Shown piece after piece: positions 9,823 to 18,018 of a stretch of DNA of 64,000 nt; position 1 is the stretch's first letter; each line of letters begins with the position of its first letter. A program made the translations under genes and the position numbers. Under the pieces are notes generated by a model. That model saw only the letters and a program-made list of their open reading frames with translations. It ran no database searches and had not been told where the DNA came from. This DNA is from JAXLQL01 sp046331625 (lineage in GTDB: Bacteria > Acidobacteriota > Terriglobia > Bryobacterales > Bryobacteraceae): the NCBI GenBank assembly GCA_046331625.1, contig JAXLQL010000009.1, positions 276,613-340,612 on the forward strand, in the 5' to 3' direction.

Positions 9823-11248
9823 GCGATGTCTGCGGTGGCTGGCGCTTGCCGCAATAGCGGCGCCACTGCTGGCTGACGTAGCTTCTATTCGAAACTCGAT
9901 CCGAAGCGGCCGCTTCGCGGAAGCGGTGGCCGAGTGTGATCGTGAGTTGAGCGTAGCGCCACGGAGCGTCCCCCTGCTCACTCTGAAAGGGCTGGCGCTC
10001 CAAAGCTCCGGGGACAAGCGCGCGGCATTGGCTTCGCTTCGGCAAGCGTTGGGGATTCAGCCGGCGTATCCGGCGGCGTTGCAGGCCGCGGCGCAGATTG
10101 AATTCGAACTCCGAGACGCGAACGCCGGGCGGACGCTCGAATCCGTAGTGCGCCTCGATCCCGCGTCTGAACCGGCGCATTCGATGCTCGGAGTGCTTGC
10201 GTTCGAGAAGCGGGCGTGCCCGGATGCGATCGCGCATTTCGAGAAGGCTCCGGGTGCGATCGAAGCGCCGGCGGTGAAGTGGCCCTACGCGGTCTGCCTG
10301 CTCGAAGCTGGGCGGTACGCGGATGCGGCGAAACATTTCTCGGCTCTTTTGTTTTTGCGGGAACACGCGCCTACCCGATTCAATCTCGGGCTCTCGTACT
10401 GGCTGTCGAAGGACTACCGGCAGGCGGTAGCCGCGCTCGGGCCGCTCGATGGTCCGGGAGCCAGTACCGATGCGATGCGGCTGCTTGCGAGCGCGCATGA
10501 ACAGGCGGGCGATGTCGCCCAGGCTTTGGCTGTGCTGCAGAAGGCGATCCGGTCGCACCCCGGCGACGAGCGATTGCTGATCGATCTCGCGGTGCTGTGC
10601 ATGGACAACAAGGCTGTGGATCTCGGGGTCGAAGTGATGCAGGCGGGTATCGCGGCCAAGCCGCGATCGGCGCAGCTTCATACGTTGCTTGGCGTGCTCG
10701 AGGTGCGGCATGGCGACATGGACGCGGCGCGGAAAGCGTTCCAGCGGGCCGAAGACCTGGCGCCGAAATCGGGCTTGGGCCGGGTCGGGCTGGCGTCCAT
10801 GATGATGCAGATGGGGCTGGCGTCGGATGCGGTACGTGTGTTGCGGGAGCAACTCGCGGCGGGCGGAAGCGATCCGAGGGTCGAGTTGACGCTGGCGCGC
10901 GCGTTGCTGCTGAAGACACCTTCGCCCGAGGAGGCTCGGGAAGCAGCGGGACTTTTGCGGCGCATCGTAGCTCGTGAGCCGGGGAACGCGCTTGCGCATG
11001 GCTTGCTCGGCAAGGCGTATGTTCAGATGGGCGATGCGGCGAAGGCCGAAGCGGAACTGGCCGCGGCGATCCGGCTCGATCCGGCGGATCGGACCTCGGC
11101 GTATCAACTGATGACGATCTATCGGCGCTCGGGGAGGGAGAAGGAAGCGGCGGCGTTGGCGCAGCGGGTTCGGGTGTTGGTGGATCAGGAAGCGGCGGAA
11201 GAGCAGGCCAAGAACCGGTTCCAGTTGATTCGCGAGAATTCGCAGTGA
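9800..11248 (+). CDS. Tetratricopeptide-repeat protein, secreted
   Basis: About 480 residues made almost wholly of TPR helices, for example AAGLLRRIVAREPGNALAHG and KAEAELAAAIRLDPADRTSA. The N-terminus holds a hydrophobic stretch (CLRWLALAAIAAPLLADVAS) that looks like a signal peptide, so the protein is probably periplasmic. The start is a TTG, at 9800 or 9812; both lie inside the end of the receptor gene, which points to translational coupling. TPR arrays bind other proteins, and the likely partner is the receptor upstream, but this is inference. The C-terminal stretch (EQAKNRFQLIRENSQ) is charged and helical. No enzymatic domain is visible. Confidence 0.82.
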   Translation: MERGLHFERCLRWLALAAIAAPLLADVASIRNSIRSGRFAEAVAECDRELSVAPRSVPLLTLKGLALQSSGDKRAALASLRQALGIQPAYPAALQAAAQIEFELRDANAGRTLESVVRLDPASEPAHSMLGVLAFEKRACPDAIAHFEKAPGAIEAPAVKWPYAVCLLEAGRYADAAKHFSALLFLREHAPTRFNLGLSYWLSKDYRQAVAALGPLDGPGASTDAMRLLASAHEQAGDVAQALAVLQKAIRSHPGDERLLIDLAVLCMDNKAVDLGVEVMQAGIAAKPRSAQLHTLLGVLEVRHGDMDAARKAFQRAEDLAPKSGLGRVGLASMMMQMGLASDAVRVLREQLAAGGSDPRVELTLARALLLKTPSPEEAREAAGLLRRIVAREPGNALAHGLLGKAYVQMGDAAKAEAELAAAIRLDPADRTSAYQLMTIYRRSGREKEAAALAQRVRVLVDQEAAEEQAKNRFQLIRENSQ

Positions 11249-11255
11249 GCGGCGG

Positions 11256-11585
11256 CTACGGCCGCGCTGCTTCGCGCCGCATGCAGTCGATCACCCACAT
11301 TCGCACGAGCGTCGAGACCTCTACGGTTTTCCGTTTGGCTAACTTTTCGATCATGCGTTTAGCTGCGGGCGGAATGCGAATGTTCAGTTGCTTCGTGTTC
11401 GGCTGGTTCCAATATTCGGCGAGCATTCGGTCGAGATCCGTCCGGTCCGGGTCGGGTTCCACAAGACCTTCCGCCAGCAACTCGACGGCATCGTGGCGGT
11501 CAAAGAAGTCGGACAGCTCAGAGAGTGTGGCTTTCGGACCGGGCGTCTTGATGCGGGGCTTTCGTGTCACCTTCTTACTTTTCAT
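11256..11585 (-). CDS. CopG/BrnA-type antitoxin
   Basis: A 109-residue basic protein. Start at ATG 11585: upstream codons in the same frame translate into non-homologous sequence, and this ATG overlaps the stop of the toxin-like reading frame (ATGA). The C-terminal half carries a ribbon-helix-helix signature, NTKQLNIRIPPAAKRMIEKL then VSTLVRMWVIDCMRRE, as in CopG-like antitoxins of type II toxin-antitoxin pairs. The N-terminal half (ATLSELSDFFDRHDAVELLA) would be the toxin-binding arm. It sits directly downstream of a frameshifted toxin-like gene, so it may now be an orphan antitoxin. The order toxin then antitoxin, with overlap, is normal for such pairs. Confidence 0.72.
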   Translation of the reverse strand: MKSKKVTRKPRIKTPGPKATLSELSDFFDRHDAVELLAEGLVEPDPDRTDLDRMLAEYWNQPNTKQLNIRIPPAAKRMIEKLAKRKTVEVSTLVRMWVIDCMRREAARP

Positions 11586-11775
11586 CTTCGCAACAACTTC
11601 TTTTCGCGCCGGTAAGCAATATGCAGATATGCCCCAGCATCTATTCGTCCAAGCAGTTCGTAGACTCCCCCGATGCCCCGCCGGGAGCGCAGCTTCAGTG
11701 GCCCGTTGTCCAAACTTCAAAAAAGTCGTCCGCGGAAAACCCGTGTCTGAAGGCGCTTTCGACGAAGACGGTCAC
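11582..11775 (-). pseudogene. Frameshifted, shortened toxin-like gene upstream of the antitoxin
   Basis: Reading from GTG 11775 gives VTVFVESAFRHGFSADDFFE then a stop after VWTTGH. Shifting by one base near 11698 continues as LKLRSRRGIGGVYELLGRID followed by AGAYLHIAYRREKKLLRR, ending in a stop that overlaps the antitoxin ATG. Joined, the two pieces look like the small toxin-like partner usually found beside CopG antitoxins, but the usual C-terminal strand after the YRRE motif seems missing. One base appears lost and the 3-prime end is shortened, so the toxin is probably inactive. The family resemblance is from memory of typical neighbours. A sequencing error could explain the frameshift but not the short end. 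Confidence 0.5.
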
Positions 11776-11780
11776 TCGAG

Positions 11781-11795
11781 TACATGTATAGCACA
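11781..11795 (-). promoter_or_regulatory. Candidate promoter/operator of the toxin-antitoxin remnant
   Basis: On the minus strand, TGCTATACA gives an extended -10-like element (TG-n-TATACA), only a few bases ahead of the toxin GTG at 11775. It overlaps a perfect 8-bp palindrome TACATGTA at 11781-11788. Ribbon-helix-helix antitoxins usually repress their own promoter through such palindromes. No good -35 is seen. If the -10 is real the transcript would be nearly leaderless. Confidence 0.35.
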
Positions 11796-11800
11796 GGCTA

Positions 11801-12445
11801 TCATCCGAGGTGCCGGTGGCGAAGCAGTAGCAACGCGAGCGCCAGCGCCACCACGGTCGACGGCTCGGGAATCGCGCGGATCGAGAAGGCTGGAGCTTCG
11901 CGGCCGATAGCGGCGAGATCGTCAGCCGACAGCGCCAATGCTACGAGCAGCCCGCCGTCGACAAGAGGCCCGCCTGACGATCCCGTGTGGGTCTGCACAC
12001 CTTGGAACAGGATCGCGTTTCCGGTCGAGCTGAGGCGCAGTGCGGAAGCGGAACCGAACGCGTAGAACAACCCGCCTGCAACAGATGGATCCCACGAGAT
12101 GAGCCGCGAGAAGGCGTCCAGGTTGCCAGTGTCTTTGATGAAGAAAGACCCTGGAGCTCCGGTCCAGCCGATGATGTTGTTGTCACTGAGATCGAACAGG
12201 TGGAAATCCGGGGCCACGTCGGCTGTGGAACTCGTGGTCACTGAGCCGTCGTAGTAGTGGAGCTTGGTGTCGGTCCAGACGGCATGACCAGAGGCATTAG
12301 CGATCGCGCCCGGCGGCGCCGGCGGATTCGGCGGCGTGACTCGGATCCGAGCGAAGGCGGCATCGCAGTCGTAAAGGCGACAGTCGTAGACTGTCCCGCC
12401 GAAAAGCGGCAACGTCAGAAAAACGACAGTAACAACGCGGTGCAT
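11801..12445 (-). CDS. PEP-CTERM protein with GxSGGP motif
   Basis: 214 residues. Start at ATG 12445, which has a GGAGG ribosome site 7-8 bases upstream on the minus strand. A signal peptide (MHRVVTVVFLTLPLFGG) opens the protein. The tail IPEPST at 192-197, then a hydrophobic helix and RHRHLG, is a PEP-CTERM signal, which marks proteins for exosortase-dependent processing and export to the surface or matrix. Residues 155-160 read GSSGGP, the nucleophile motif of trypsin-like serine proteases, followed by LVDGGLLVALA as in that fold. No convincing TAAHC-type histidine was found, so activity is doubtful and a decayed protease-like fold is possible. No exosortase gene lies in the window. It lies 88 bp downstream of the cytochrome c-PQQ gene on the same strand. 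Confidence 0.75.
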   Translation of the reverse strand: MHRVVTVVFLTLPLFGGTVYDCRLYDCDAAFARIRVTPPNPPAPPGAIANASGHAVWTDTKLHYYDGSVTTSSTADVAPDFHLFDLSDNNIIGWTGAPGSFFIKDTGNLDAFSRLISWDPSVAGGLFYAFGSASALRLSSTGNAILFQGVQTHTGSSGGPLVDGGLLVALALSADDLAAIGREAPAFSIRAIPEPSTVVALALALLLLRHRHLG

Positions 12446-12502
12446 CGCACACCTCCGTCCCAATCATACTGCTGATGAACGTGAAGTGCGAGTTACATTC
12501 GT

Positions 12503-12527
12503 GCCAGTTGGAACCAATGGTACTGGC
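12503..12527 (-). terminator. Weak hairpin after the cytochrome c-PQQ gene
   Basis: GCCAGT at 12503-12508 pairs with ACTGGC at 12522-12527, seven bases beyond the stop of the PQQ gene on the minus strand. The loop contains TTGGAACCAA, itself a palindrome. There is no U-run after it, so it would be a poor intrinsic terminator at best and could equally be a protein site. Confidence 0.22.
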
Positions 12528-12533
12528 GTTACC

Positions 12534-14504
12534 TTACAGAAGTCCGAACACGTAAACAGTACTCCCGTTGATCAGGGACACATACTGCTTTCCGTCGAAT
12601 CGATACGTCATCGGCGAGGTATGCATGTGCTCTGTGAACGGGAAGCTCCAGAGCTGCTTACCGGTCTTGGCGTCGGCAGCCGCGAGTGCACCGCCGTCAT
12701 CGCCGAAGATCACGATGCCGCCGGCGGTGGCGAGCGTTCCAGTCCAAGAGTCGGCCTTGCCGTCTTGCGGGATCTGCCACACGGGCTTACCGGTTTCGAT
12801 GTCGAATGCGCGGAGGATCTTCACGGGTTTGTCCTCGGGATCGCGCCGGCCGCCGCCGCCGCTGTATCCGCGCCCCTTTTGCCACTCGCCGCTGGGGCGC
12901 TTGGTATAGACGCTGCACCGCTCGAGCGTGTTCACGTAGAACAGCTTCGTTTCCGGATGGAACGACGTGGAGAAGAAGTTCGCAGCGCCCTCCACGGCTG
13001 GGCAAACCAAGTTCCCTTCGGGCGTGGGCGTCACGTTCGGATTCATCAAGGGACGCCCGTTGGGCGCGATGCCCTTGGCCCAGGTGAGCTTCTTCACGAG
13101 CGGCGATGCCATCAGCATCTTGCCTTCCACGCGATCAAGCACATAGAGGAATCCGTTGCGATTGGCCTGCAGCAGCAGCTTGCGCGGCACTCCGCGCCAG
13201 GTGGTATCCACGAGCACCAAGGGTTGCACCGCGTCCCAATCCCACTCATCGTGCGGCGTCGGCTGGAAGTGCCACTTCAACTTGCCGGTAGCGGCGTCGA
13301 GCGCGATGATCGAGCTGGTATAGAGGTTGTCGCCTTTGCGGTTGTCGCCATTGAAGTCCGGACCCGCATTCCCCGTGGGCCAGTAGACGGTCTTGGTCTC
13401 CGGGTCATAGCTGCCCGTGAGCCACGTGGTTCCACCGCCGTGTTCGATATCGGGACCATCCCATGTCTCCGATCCCTTCTCGCCGCGGGCGGGAATCGTC
13501 CAGAAGCGCCATACTTCCTTGCCGGTTTGCTGATCGTAAGCAGCCAGGAAGCCGCGGACGCCTTCTTCCCCGCCGGCGGTGCCAGCCACCACGAAGTTCT
13601 CCACTGCGAGGAGCGATCCGGTGGCGTTGTAGTTCTGGCGGTAGTCGGCCATTTCGGTGTCCCAGATCACCTGCCCCGTGTGGCGATTGAGCGCGACGAG
13701 GTGAGCGTTATCGGTTTGCATGAAGACCTTGTCGCCCGCGACCGATACGCTGCGATTGTTGCCCGGCGAACGCGCGTTGCCCACCAAGCCCTGAGTCGCA
13801 GGCCGCGAGAATTCCCAGAGGCGTGCGCCGGATCCAGCGTCGAGCGCGATCACGCGATTCGTGTCGGTGATGAACATCATGCCATCGAACACTTGCGGTG
13901 TGCCTTGGAGCCGTCCGCCGTTCGGCACCGGGTACACCCACTTCACAGCGAGGCGCGAGACGGTGTTGCGATTGATCTCGTTCAGCGTGGAATAGCGATT
14001 GCCGCTGAGCTGGCCGTGCATGCTGGGCCAATCGGATTGGCTGGTGACCTTGCGATAGCGCTCGCCTGACTTGCGCAACAACTGGATGCGGCCGTCAGGG
14101 GTGCGCATTTGCAACTCGCGCGCGGTGCTCGCGAAGGCGAGCCCTTCGAGCTCGCTGCCGTCTTCGAGCTTCACTTTCATCCGCACGGGCGCAAATCCAC
14201 GGCGGCCGCGCAGCGTGCGCATGAACGTGACGAGTGAAGTGAGTTCGCCGTCGGAGAGCTGCTGGAACGGCGGCATCCCTTTGGCGGCTACTCCGTCGCG
14301 GATGATCTTTTTCAATTGCTGGTCGTTGTTGGCCTGCATGCTCGGGCGCAGGGAGGGAGCATGCTCGCCGCCGTTGCCATCGGAGCCGTGGCAGACGGCG
14401 CAGCGGCTTTGGAACGTGGTCCGGCCTTCGGGCGACGGTGCGTTTTGAGCGAGGGCGAGCGCACACACGGCGCTCACCAGGGCGATCCATCGAAACTGAG
14501 TCAC
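12534..14504 (-). CDS. Cytochrome c-PQQ propeller dehydrogenase
   Basis: About 656 residues. Start set at GTG 14504, which yields a signal peptide (TQFRWIALVSAVCALALAQ); the longer frame would run into the acyl-CoA synthetase gene. An N-terminal class I cytochrome c domain has heme site CAVCH at residues 35-39 and a distal Met region GMPPFQQLSDGELTSLVTFM. A short linker domain leads to a quinoprotein alcohol-dehydrogenase propeller beginning WPSMHGQLSGNRYSTLNEIN. The active-site line PHDEWDWDAVQP has a second Asp two residues after the catalytic one, the D-x-D pattern associated with lanthanide-dependent quinoproteins. No adjacent-cysteine pair of classical methanol dehydrogenase was seen. 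It oxidises an alcohol in the periplasm; substrate unknown. Its heme-first order is the reverse of the gene at 3567. Confidence 0.86.
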   Translation of the reverse strand: MTQFRWIALVSAVCALALAQNAPSPEGRTTFQSRCAVCHGSDGNGGEHAPSLRPSMQANNDQQLKKIIRDGVAAKGMPPFQQLSDGELTSLVTFMRTLRGRRGFAPVRMKVKLEDGSELEGLAFASTARELQMRTPDGRIQLLRKSGERYRKVTSQSDWPSMHGQLSGNRYSTLNEINRNTVSRLAVKWVYPVPNGGRLQGTPQVFDGMMFITDTNRVIALDAGSGARLWEFSRPATQGLVGNARSPGNNRSVSVAGDKVFMQTDNAHLVALNRHTGQVIWDTEMADYRQNYNATGSLLAVENFVVAGTAGGEEGVRGFLAAYDQQTGKEVWRFWTIPARGEKGSETWDGPDIEHGGGTTWLTGSYDPETKTVYWPTGNAGPDFNGDNRKGDNLYTSSIIALDAATGKLKWHFQPTPHDEWDWDAVQPLVLVDTTWRGVPRKLLLQANRNGFLYVLDRVEGKMLMASPLVKKLTWAKGIAPNGRPLMNPNVTPTPEGNLVCPAVEGAANFFSTSFHPETKLFYVNTLERCSVYTKRPSGEWQKGRGYSGGGGRRDPEDKPVKILRAFDIETGKPVWQIPQDGKADSWTGTLATAGGIVIFGDDGGALAAADAKTGKQLWSFPFTEHMHTSPMTYRFDGKQYVSLINGSTVYVFGLL

Positions 14505-14526
14505 CCTGACATTATCGTATGGGCGT

Positions 14527-16323
14527 TCAGTCTTCGCGCCCGAGGAAGAGCTCTCCAATCACCTTGCGGTGATTCTCCATCACGCGCTGGCGGCGGACCT
14601 TCATGGTCGGCGTGAGTTCGCCGTCTTCGATCGAGAAGTCGCGAGGCAGCACGTGATAGCGGCGAATTTGCTCGAACGGCGCGAGCTGTTTGTTCACCTT
14701 CTGCACGATCTTTTTCACCTCGGCCGCGATCTGGGGAGCCTGCGCGAATTCTTCGGCGGACTTGCCCTTGTGCGCATCCATGCCCGGAAGCGTTTCGGCC
14801 ACTGCGTGGTTCAGCGTAAACAGCGCGGCCACGTAGGGCTGCTTGTCGCCGAGCAGCAGCACCTGGTTGATGAGCGGCTCCATCTTGACCAAGCCTTCCA
14901 CCATCGCCGGATAAATCTTCTTGCCGTTCGACGATACCAGCACTTCCTTCTTGCGTCCGGTGATGTAGACGTAACCATCGCCATCGAACTCGGCGATGTC
15001 GCCGGTGTGGAGCCAGCCGTCTTTGAGAATCTTCGCCGTGGCTTCGGGCGATTTGTAATAGCCGAGGAAAGTGGTGGGTCCGCGGAAGATCAACTCGCCA
15101 TCTTCGGCGAGCTTCATCTCGATGCCTGGCAGCGGCTTTCCGATGCTGCCAGACTTCGGCCGCTCGATGGGATTCAGCGCGACGATGCCACCTTCGGTGA
15201 GTCCGTAGCCTTCGTAGATCGGCAACCCGATCGCAGCGTAGAAATCGGCGAGGTCTTTTCCCAGCGGCGCCGCGCCGCTCACTGCCATCCGGAGTCTGCC
15301 GCCGAGCCGTTCGCGGATCTTGGCGAAGATGATCCGGTCAGCCATGGCGAGCGTCTGCTTCATCCAAGCGGGCACGCCACGGCCCGCCTGTCTACGGCGG
15401 CTGGCGTCTCCGCCCATGCCGAGCGCCATGTAGAACAGCTTCTGCGTGAATCCGCCGCGCTTCTTGATCTCGGTACAGATGCTCGAGTACATGCGCTCCC
15501 ACACGCGAGGCGGCGCCACGAGGAAGGTCGGCTTCACCGACTTCAACTCGTGCGGCAGCCGGTTCAGGCCTTCGGAGAAGTAGACGGGCATGCCCACCTT
15601 GATCGGGACCATCTGCATCGCGATGCGCTGCGTGATGTGGGCCGAGGGGAGAAACGCGATGGAGGAATCGTCGGGACCGAGCGGCGTGGCTTGCGGCGTC
15701 ATGTCGGCGTTGGAGACGATCGAGCCGTGGCTCACCAGGCCCATCTTCGGCTCCCCGGTTGCGCCCGACGTGAGATAGAGAATCGCCGGATCAGTTGCTT
15801 TGATTTCGCCCAACAAGCGCGTCACGAGAGCCGGATCTTTCAAGATGGCTTGCCGGCCCAACGCCCGAACGTCGGCGAGCGAACGCGCGCCATTCTCGCC
15901 GCTGAGCAACACCCATTCGGTTTCGAGCGGTGGCTCGGCGTTCGAAAGCAAAGCCGCCAACACCTTGGGATTCTCGACGAAGGTCAACCTCGGCGCGAGT
16001 GTTCGCAGCGTCTTCACATGCTCGGGTGGCGGATAGCTGGTATAGAGCGCGGCCGAAATTGCACCGCACGCCATCGCGCCCATGTCGGCGAGGTAGAACT
16101 CGAGGCGTGTTTCGGAATCGAGCGCGACCAGGTCGCCTTTCCGCACGCCTATCGCATGCAGTCCGGCGGCGATTTCTTCCACCGCGTGCTTGTAGTCCAA
16201 CCAACTGTAGGGCCGCCAACTCCGGTTCTCACCTCTGCCGCCCATGGGCTCGTAGAGAGCGGGCCGATCACCGAAAGCCTTCGCGGCCTCATCGAGCAGG
16301 TGAAACACTGTCCGATCGGCCAT
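14527..16323 (-). CDS. Long-chain acyl-CoA synthetase (AMP-forming)
   Basis: Activates long fatty acids to acyl-CoA via acyl-AMP, at the inner face of the membrane. 598 residues, normal for FadD15/ACSL-type bacterial enzymes. Start at ATG 16323 (MADRTVFHLLDEAAKAFGDR). The ATP-binding P-loop reads YLTSGATGEPKMG (185-195 region), followed by LPSAHITQR, the linker motif GYGLTEGG, and GWLHTGDIAEFDGDGYVYIT with the catalytic lysine region RKKEVLVSSNGKKIYP near the C-terminus. It is divergent from the phosphatase at 16387 and 22 bp upstream of the cytochrome c-PQQ gene on the same strand. Whether the two act together is unknown. Confidence 0.92.
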   Translation of the reverse strand: MADRTVFHLLDEAAKAFGDRPALYEPMGGRGENRSWRPYSWLDYKHAVEEIAAGLHAIGVRKGDLVALDSETRLEFYLADMGAMACGAISAALYTSYPPPEHVKTLRTLAPRLTFVENPKVLAALLSNAEPPLETEWVLLSGENGARSLADVRALGRQAILKDPALVTRLLGEIKATDPAILYLTSGATGEPKMGLVSHGSIVSNADMTPQATPLGPDDSSIAFLPSAHITQRIAMQMVPIKVGMPVYFSEGLNRLPHELKSVKPTFLVAPPRVWERMYSSICTEIKKRGGFTQKLFYMALGMGGDASRRRQAGRGVPAWMKQTLAMADRIIFAKIRERLGGRLRMAVSGAAPLGKDLADFYAAIGLPIYEGYGLTEGGIVALNPIERPKSGSIGKPLPGIEMKLAEDGELIFRGPTTFLGYYKSPEATAKILKDGWLHTGDIAEFDGDGYVYITGRKKEVLVSSNGKKIYPAMVEGLVKMEPLINQVLLLGDKQPYVAALFTLNHAVAETLPGMDAHKGKSAEEFAQAPQIAAEVKKIVQKVNKQLAPFEQIRRYHVLPRDFSIEDGELTPTMKVRRQRVMENHRKVIGELFLGRED

Positions 16324-16386
16324 CCTGATAACGGTACCACGGCGGGAAACCAAGACCGCCGCCGTGACGCCCCTAGAATGAGAACG

Positions 16387-17151
16387 ATGGCTTGGAACGA
16401 AGAGTTGGCGGTGGTGAAGCAGGCGCTCGAGCGAGCGGGCGAGGCTGCGCTCGGATATTGGCGCGACGGTGTGAGCGCCGAGGCCAAGGCGGATTTGTCG
16501 CCAGTCACCGCGGCCGACCGGCACTGCGAGCGGCTGATCGTCCAGGACCTATGCCAGCACTTTCCCGATGACGGGATCCTGGGCGAAGAAGGGGCCAACA
16601 AGGCTTCCGGAAGCGGACGGCGTTGGATCATCGACCCCATCGACGGCACTCGCGATTTTGTGCGGCGGAATCGCCTGTGGTGTCACATGACCGCGCTCGA
16701 AGAGGGCGGGGAAACGGTGGTTGGCGTGATCCATTTTCCCGCGCTCGGTGAAACATATTGGGCCTCGCGCGGCGGTGGTGCTTTCCGCAATGGCGAGCGG
16801 ATTCGCGTATCGAGTGTGACCGAGGTGGGCAAGGCCGTGCTGTGCGTGAACAGTTTCGCCAACATCCATCGTTCGGCTTTCAGCCGCAACATCGTCGATT
16901 GGATGCGGCATTTCTGGGCCGTGCGGAGCATGGGCGGCGCGCTTGATTCGATGTTCATCGCGGCGGGACACGCCGAAGCGTGGATCGAACAGAGCGCGCA
17001 GCCGTGGGACTTGGCCGCCACCCAAGTGATCGCCGAAGAAGCGGGAGCCCGGTTCTTCAACTTCGATGGCGGCCGGTCGATTTATGGCGGCAATTGCGTG
17101 TTGTGTGTGCCGGCGCTCGAGACCACCATGCGGCGGTTCGTGGGGTCGTGA
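16387..17151 (+). CDS. Inositol monophosphatase-family phosphatase (HisN-like)
   Basis: 254 residues with the three metal-site signatures of the lithium-sensitive phosphatase family: GILGEEG (metal-binding Glu), WIIDPIDGTRDFV (the D-P-x-D-G-T motif) and QPWDLAATQVIAEEAG (third Asp). The spacing and the short length resemble HisN-type histidinol-phosphate phosphatases and 3-prime(2-prime),5-prime-bisphosphate nucleotidases; sequence alone does not separate them. ATG 16387 is used; ATG 16378 in the same frame would add three residues. It is divergent from the acyl-CoA synthetase with about 60 bp between starts and convergent with the DJ-1/PfpI gene. Cytoplasmic, since no signal peptide is present. 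Confidence 0.86.
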   Translation: MAWNEELAVVKQALERAGEAALGYWRDGVSAEAKADLSPVTAADRHCERLIVQDLCQHFPDDGILGEEGANKASGSGRRWIIDPIDGTRDFVRRNRLWCHMTALEEGGETVVGVIHFPALGETYWASRGGGAFRNGERIRVSSVTEVGKAVLCVNSFANIHRSAFSRNIVDWMRHFWAVRSMGGALDSMFIAAGHAEAWIEQSAQPWDLAATQVIAEEAGARFFNFDGGRSIYGGNCVLCVPALETTMRRFVGS

Positions 17152-17180
17152 ACGCGGCGGCGGCTTCGAGTGAGTTGCGG

Positions 17181-17861
17181 TTACACCATGGAGGCTTGAT
17201 CGGCGGCGTTGATGTGAGCGCTCTCGGCTCTGCTCGCGGCGCCAAATGTCTCACGCGCGCTTCGCGTCAGGTAGGGCTCGACATTCGCCAGAGCCCGCTG
17301 CATGTACTCCGCCTTCTCCCCGACTGGGGCCACGTACTGCAGTGCCCACTCGGCATCATTCCTGGATGCTGCGCGGAGCAGGACCCAGGCCGCCAGGTAT
17401 TGCTGGGCAAGGCAGCCGCCAGCGGTGGCGATGTTTCCATCGGCGTAAAACGGTTGGTCAAGAACACGGACACCGGCCTCGATTACCCAAGGCTTCGAGG
17501 TCACATCGGTGCAGGCCGGACGGTCGCCAAGAAGCCCCAACTTGGCGAGCAACAACGTGCCAGAACACTGCGCTCCGATGAGCTGCCGGCCTGGGTCCAG
17601 TCTGATCCTCGCCAGCAGGTCCCCATCTTTCACCAACTCTCTGGTCTTGCTACCGCTTCCAATGAGGACCGCATCTGCGTGGGCAGCGAAGGTCAAGTCG
17701 CGCTCGGCGTGGATGGTTACGCCATTCATTGAAGTGACCGTTGGAGTGGGAGACGTGATGTAGGCTTTCCACCCCTTGGACTTCATCCGGTTCAGAATTC
17801 CGGCGGAGACGAACGAGTCCAGTTCGTTGAAGGAGTCTAAGGTCAGGATCGCAATCTGCAC
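17181..17861 (-). CDS. DJ-1/PfpI family protein
   Basis: 226 residues. Start at GTG 17861, with GAAGG five to six bases upstream on the minus strand; the product then begins VQIAILTLDSFNELDSFVSA, the classical first strand of the family with its acidic residue. The nucleophile elbow is IGAQCSG with Cys99, followed by TLLLAKLGLLGDRPACTDVT and then DGNIATAGGCLAQ as in PfpI/ThiJ-like proteins. These proteins include deglycases, amidases, chaperones and the sensor part of GATase1-AraC regulators; there is no AraC domain here. The C-terminus (about residues 195-226) is polar and not conserved-looking. Cytoplasmic. The exact reaction is not predictable. Confidence 0.82.
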   Translation of the reverse strand: MQIAILTLDSFNELDSFVSAGILNRMKSKGWKAYITSPTPTVTSMNGVTIHAERDLTFAAHADAVLIGSGSKTRELVKDGDLLARIRLDPGRQLIGAQCSGTLLLAKLGLLGDRPACTDVTSKPWVIEAGVRVLDQPFYADGNIATAGGCLAQQYLAAWVLLRAASRNDAEWALQYVAPVGEKAEYMQRALANVEPYLTRSARETFGAASRAESAHINAADQASMV

Positions 17862-18018
17862 GGGCCCTTCAAGGCTATCAGGAACACAAATCGCGATGGG
17901 CGAGACTGCGCATCGGGGCACGGTTACTCGGCGGCGCTCTGACGCCAGTTCGCGTTGGCATATGTGACAGGCTGCTGCGTTGGAGGCGGCGCAAGCAGCC
18001 CGCTATACTCGTGAGGTG

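Noticed and set aside
12503..12527. Strong intrinsic terminator
   Set aside because: Stem is only 6 bp and no T-run follows; kept only as a weak hairpin.
14569..16386. 5-prime extension of the phosphatase frame over the acyl-CoA synthetase
   Set aside because: The extension is antisense to a well-supported gene; the phosphatase domain begins at 16387 with its own ATG.
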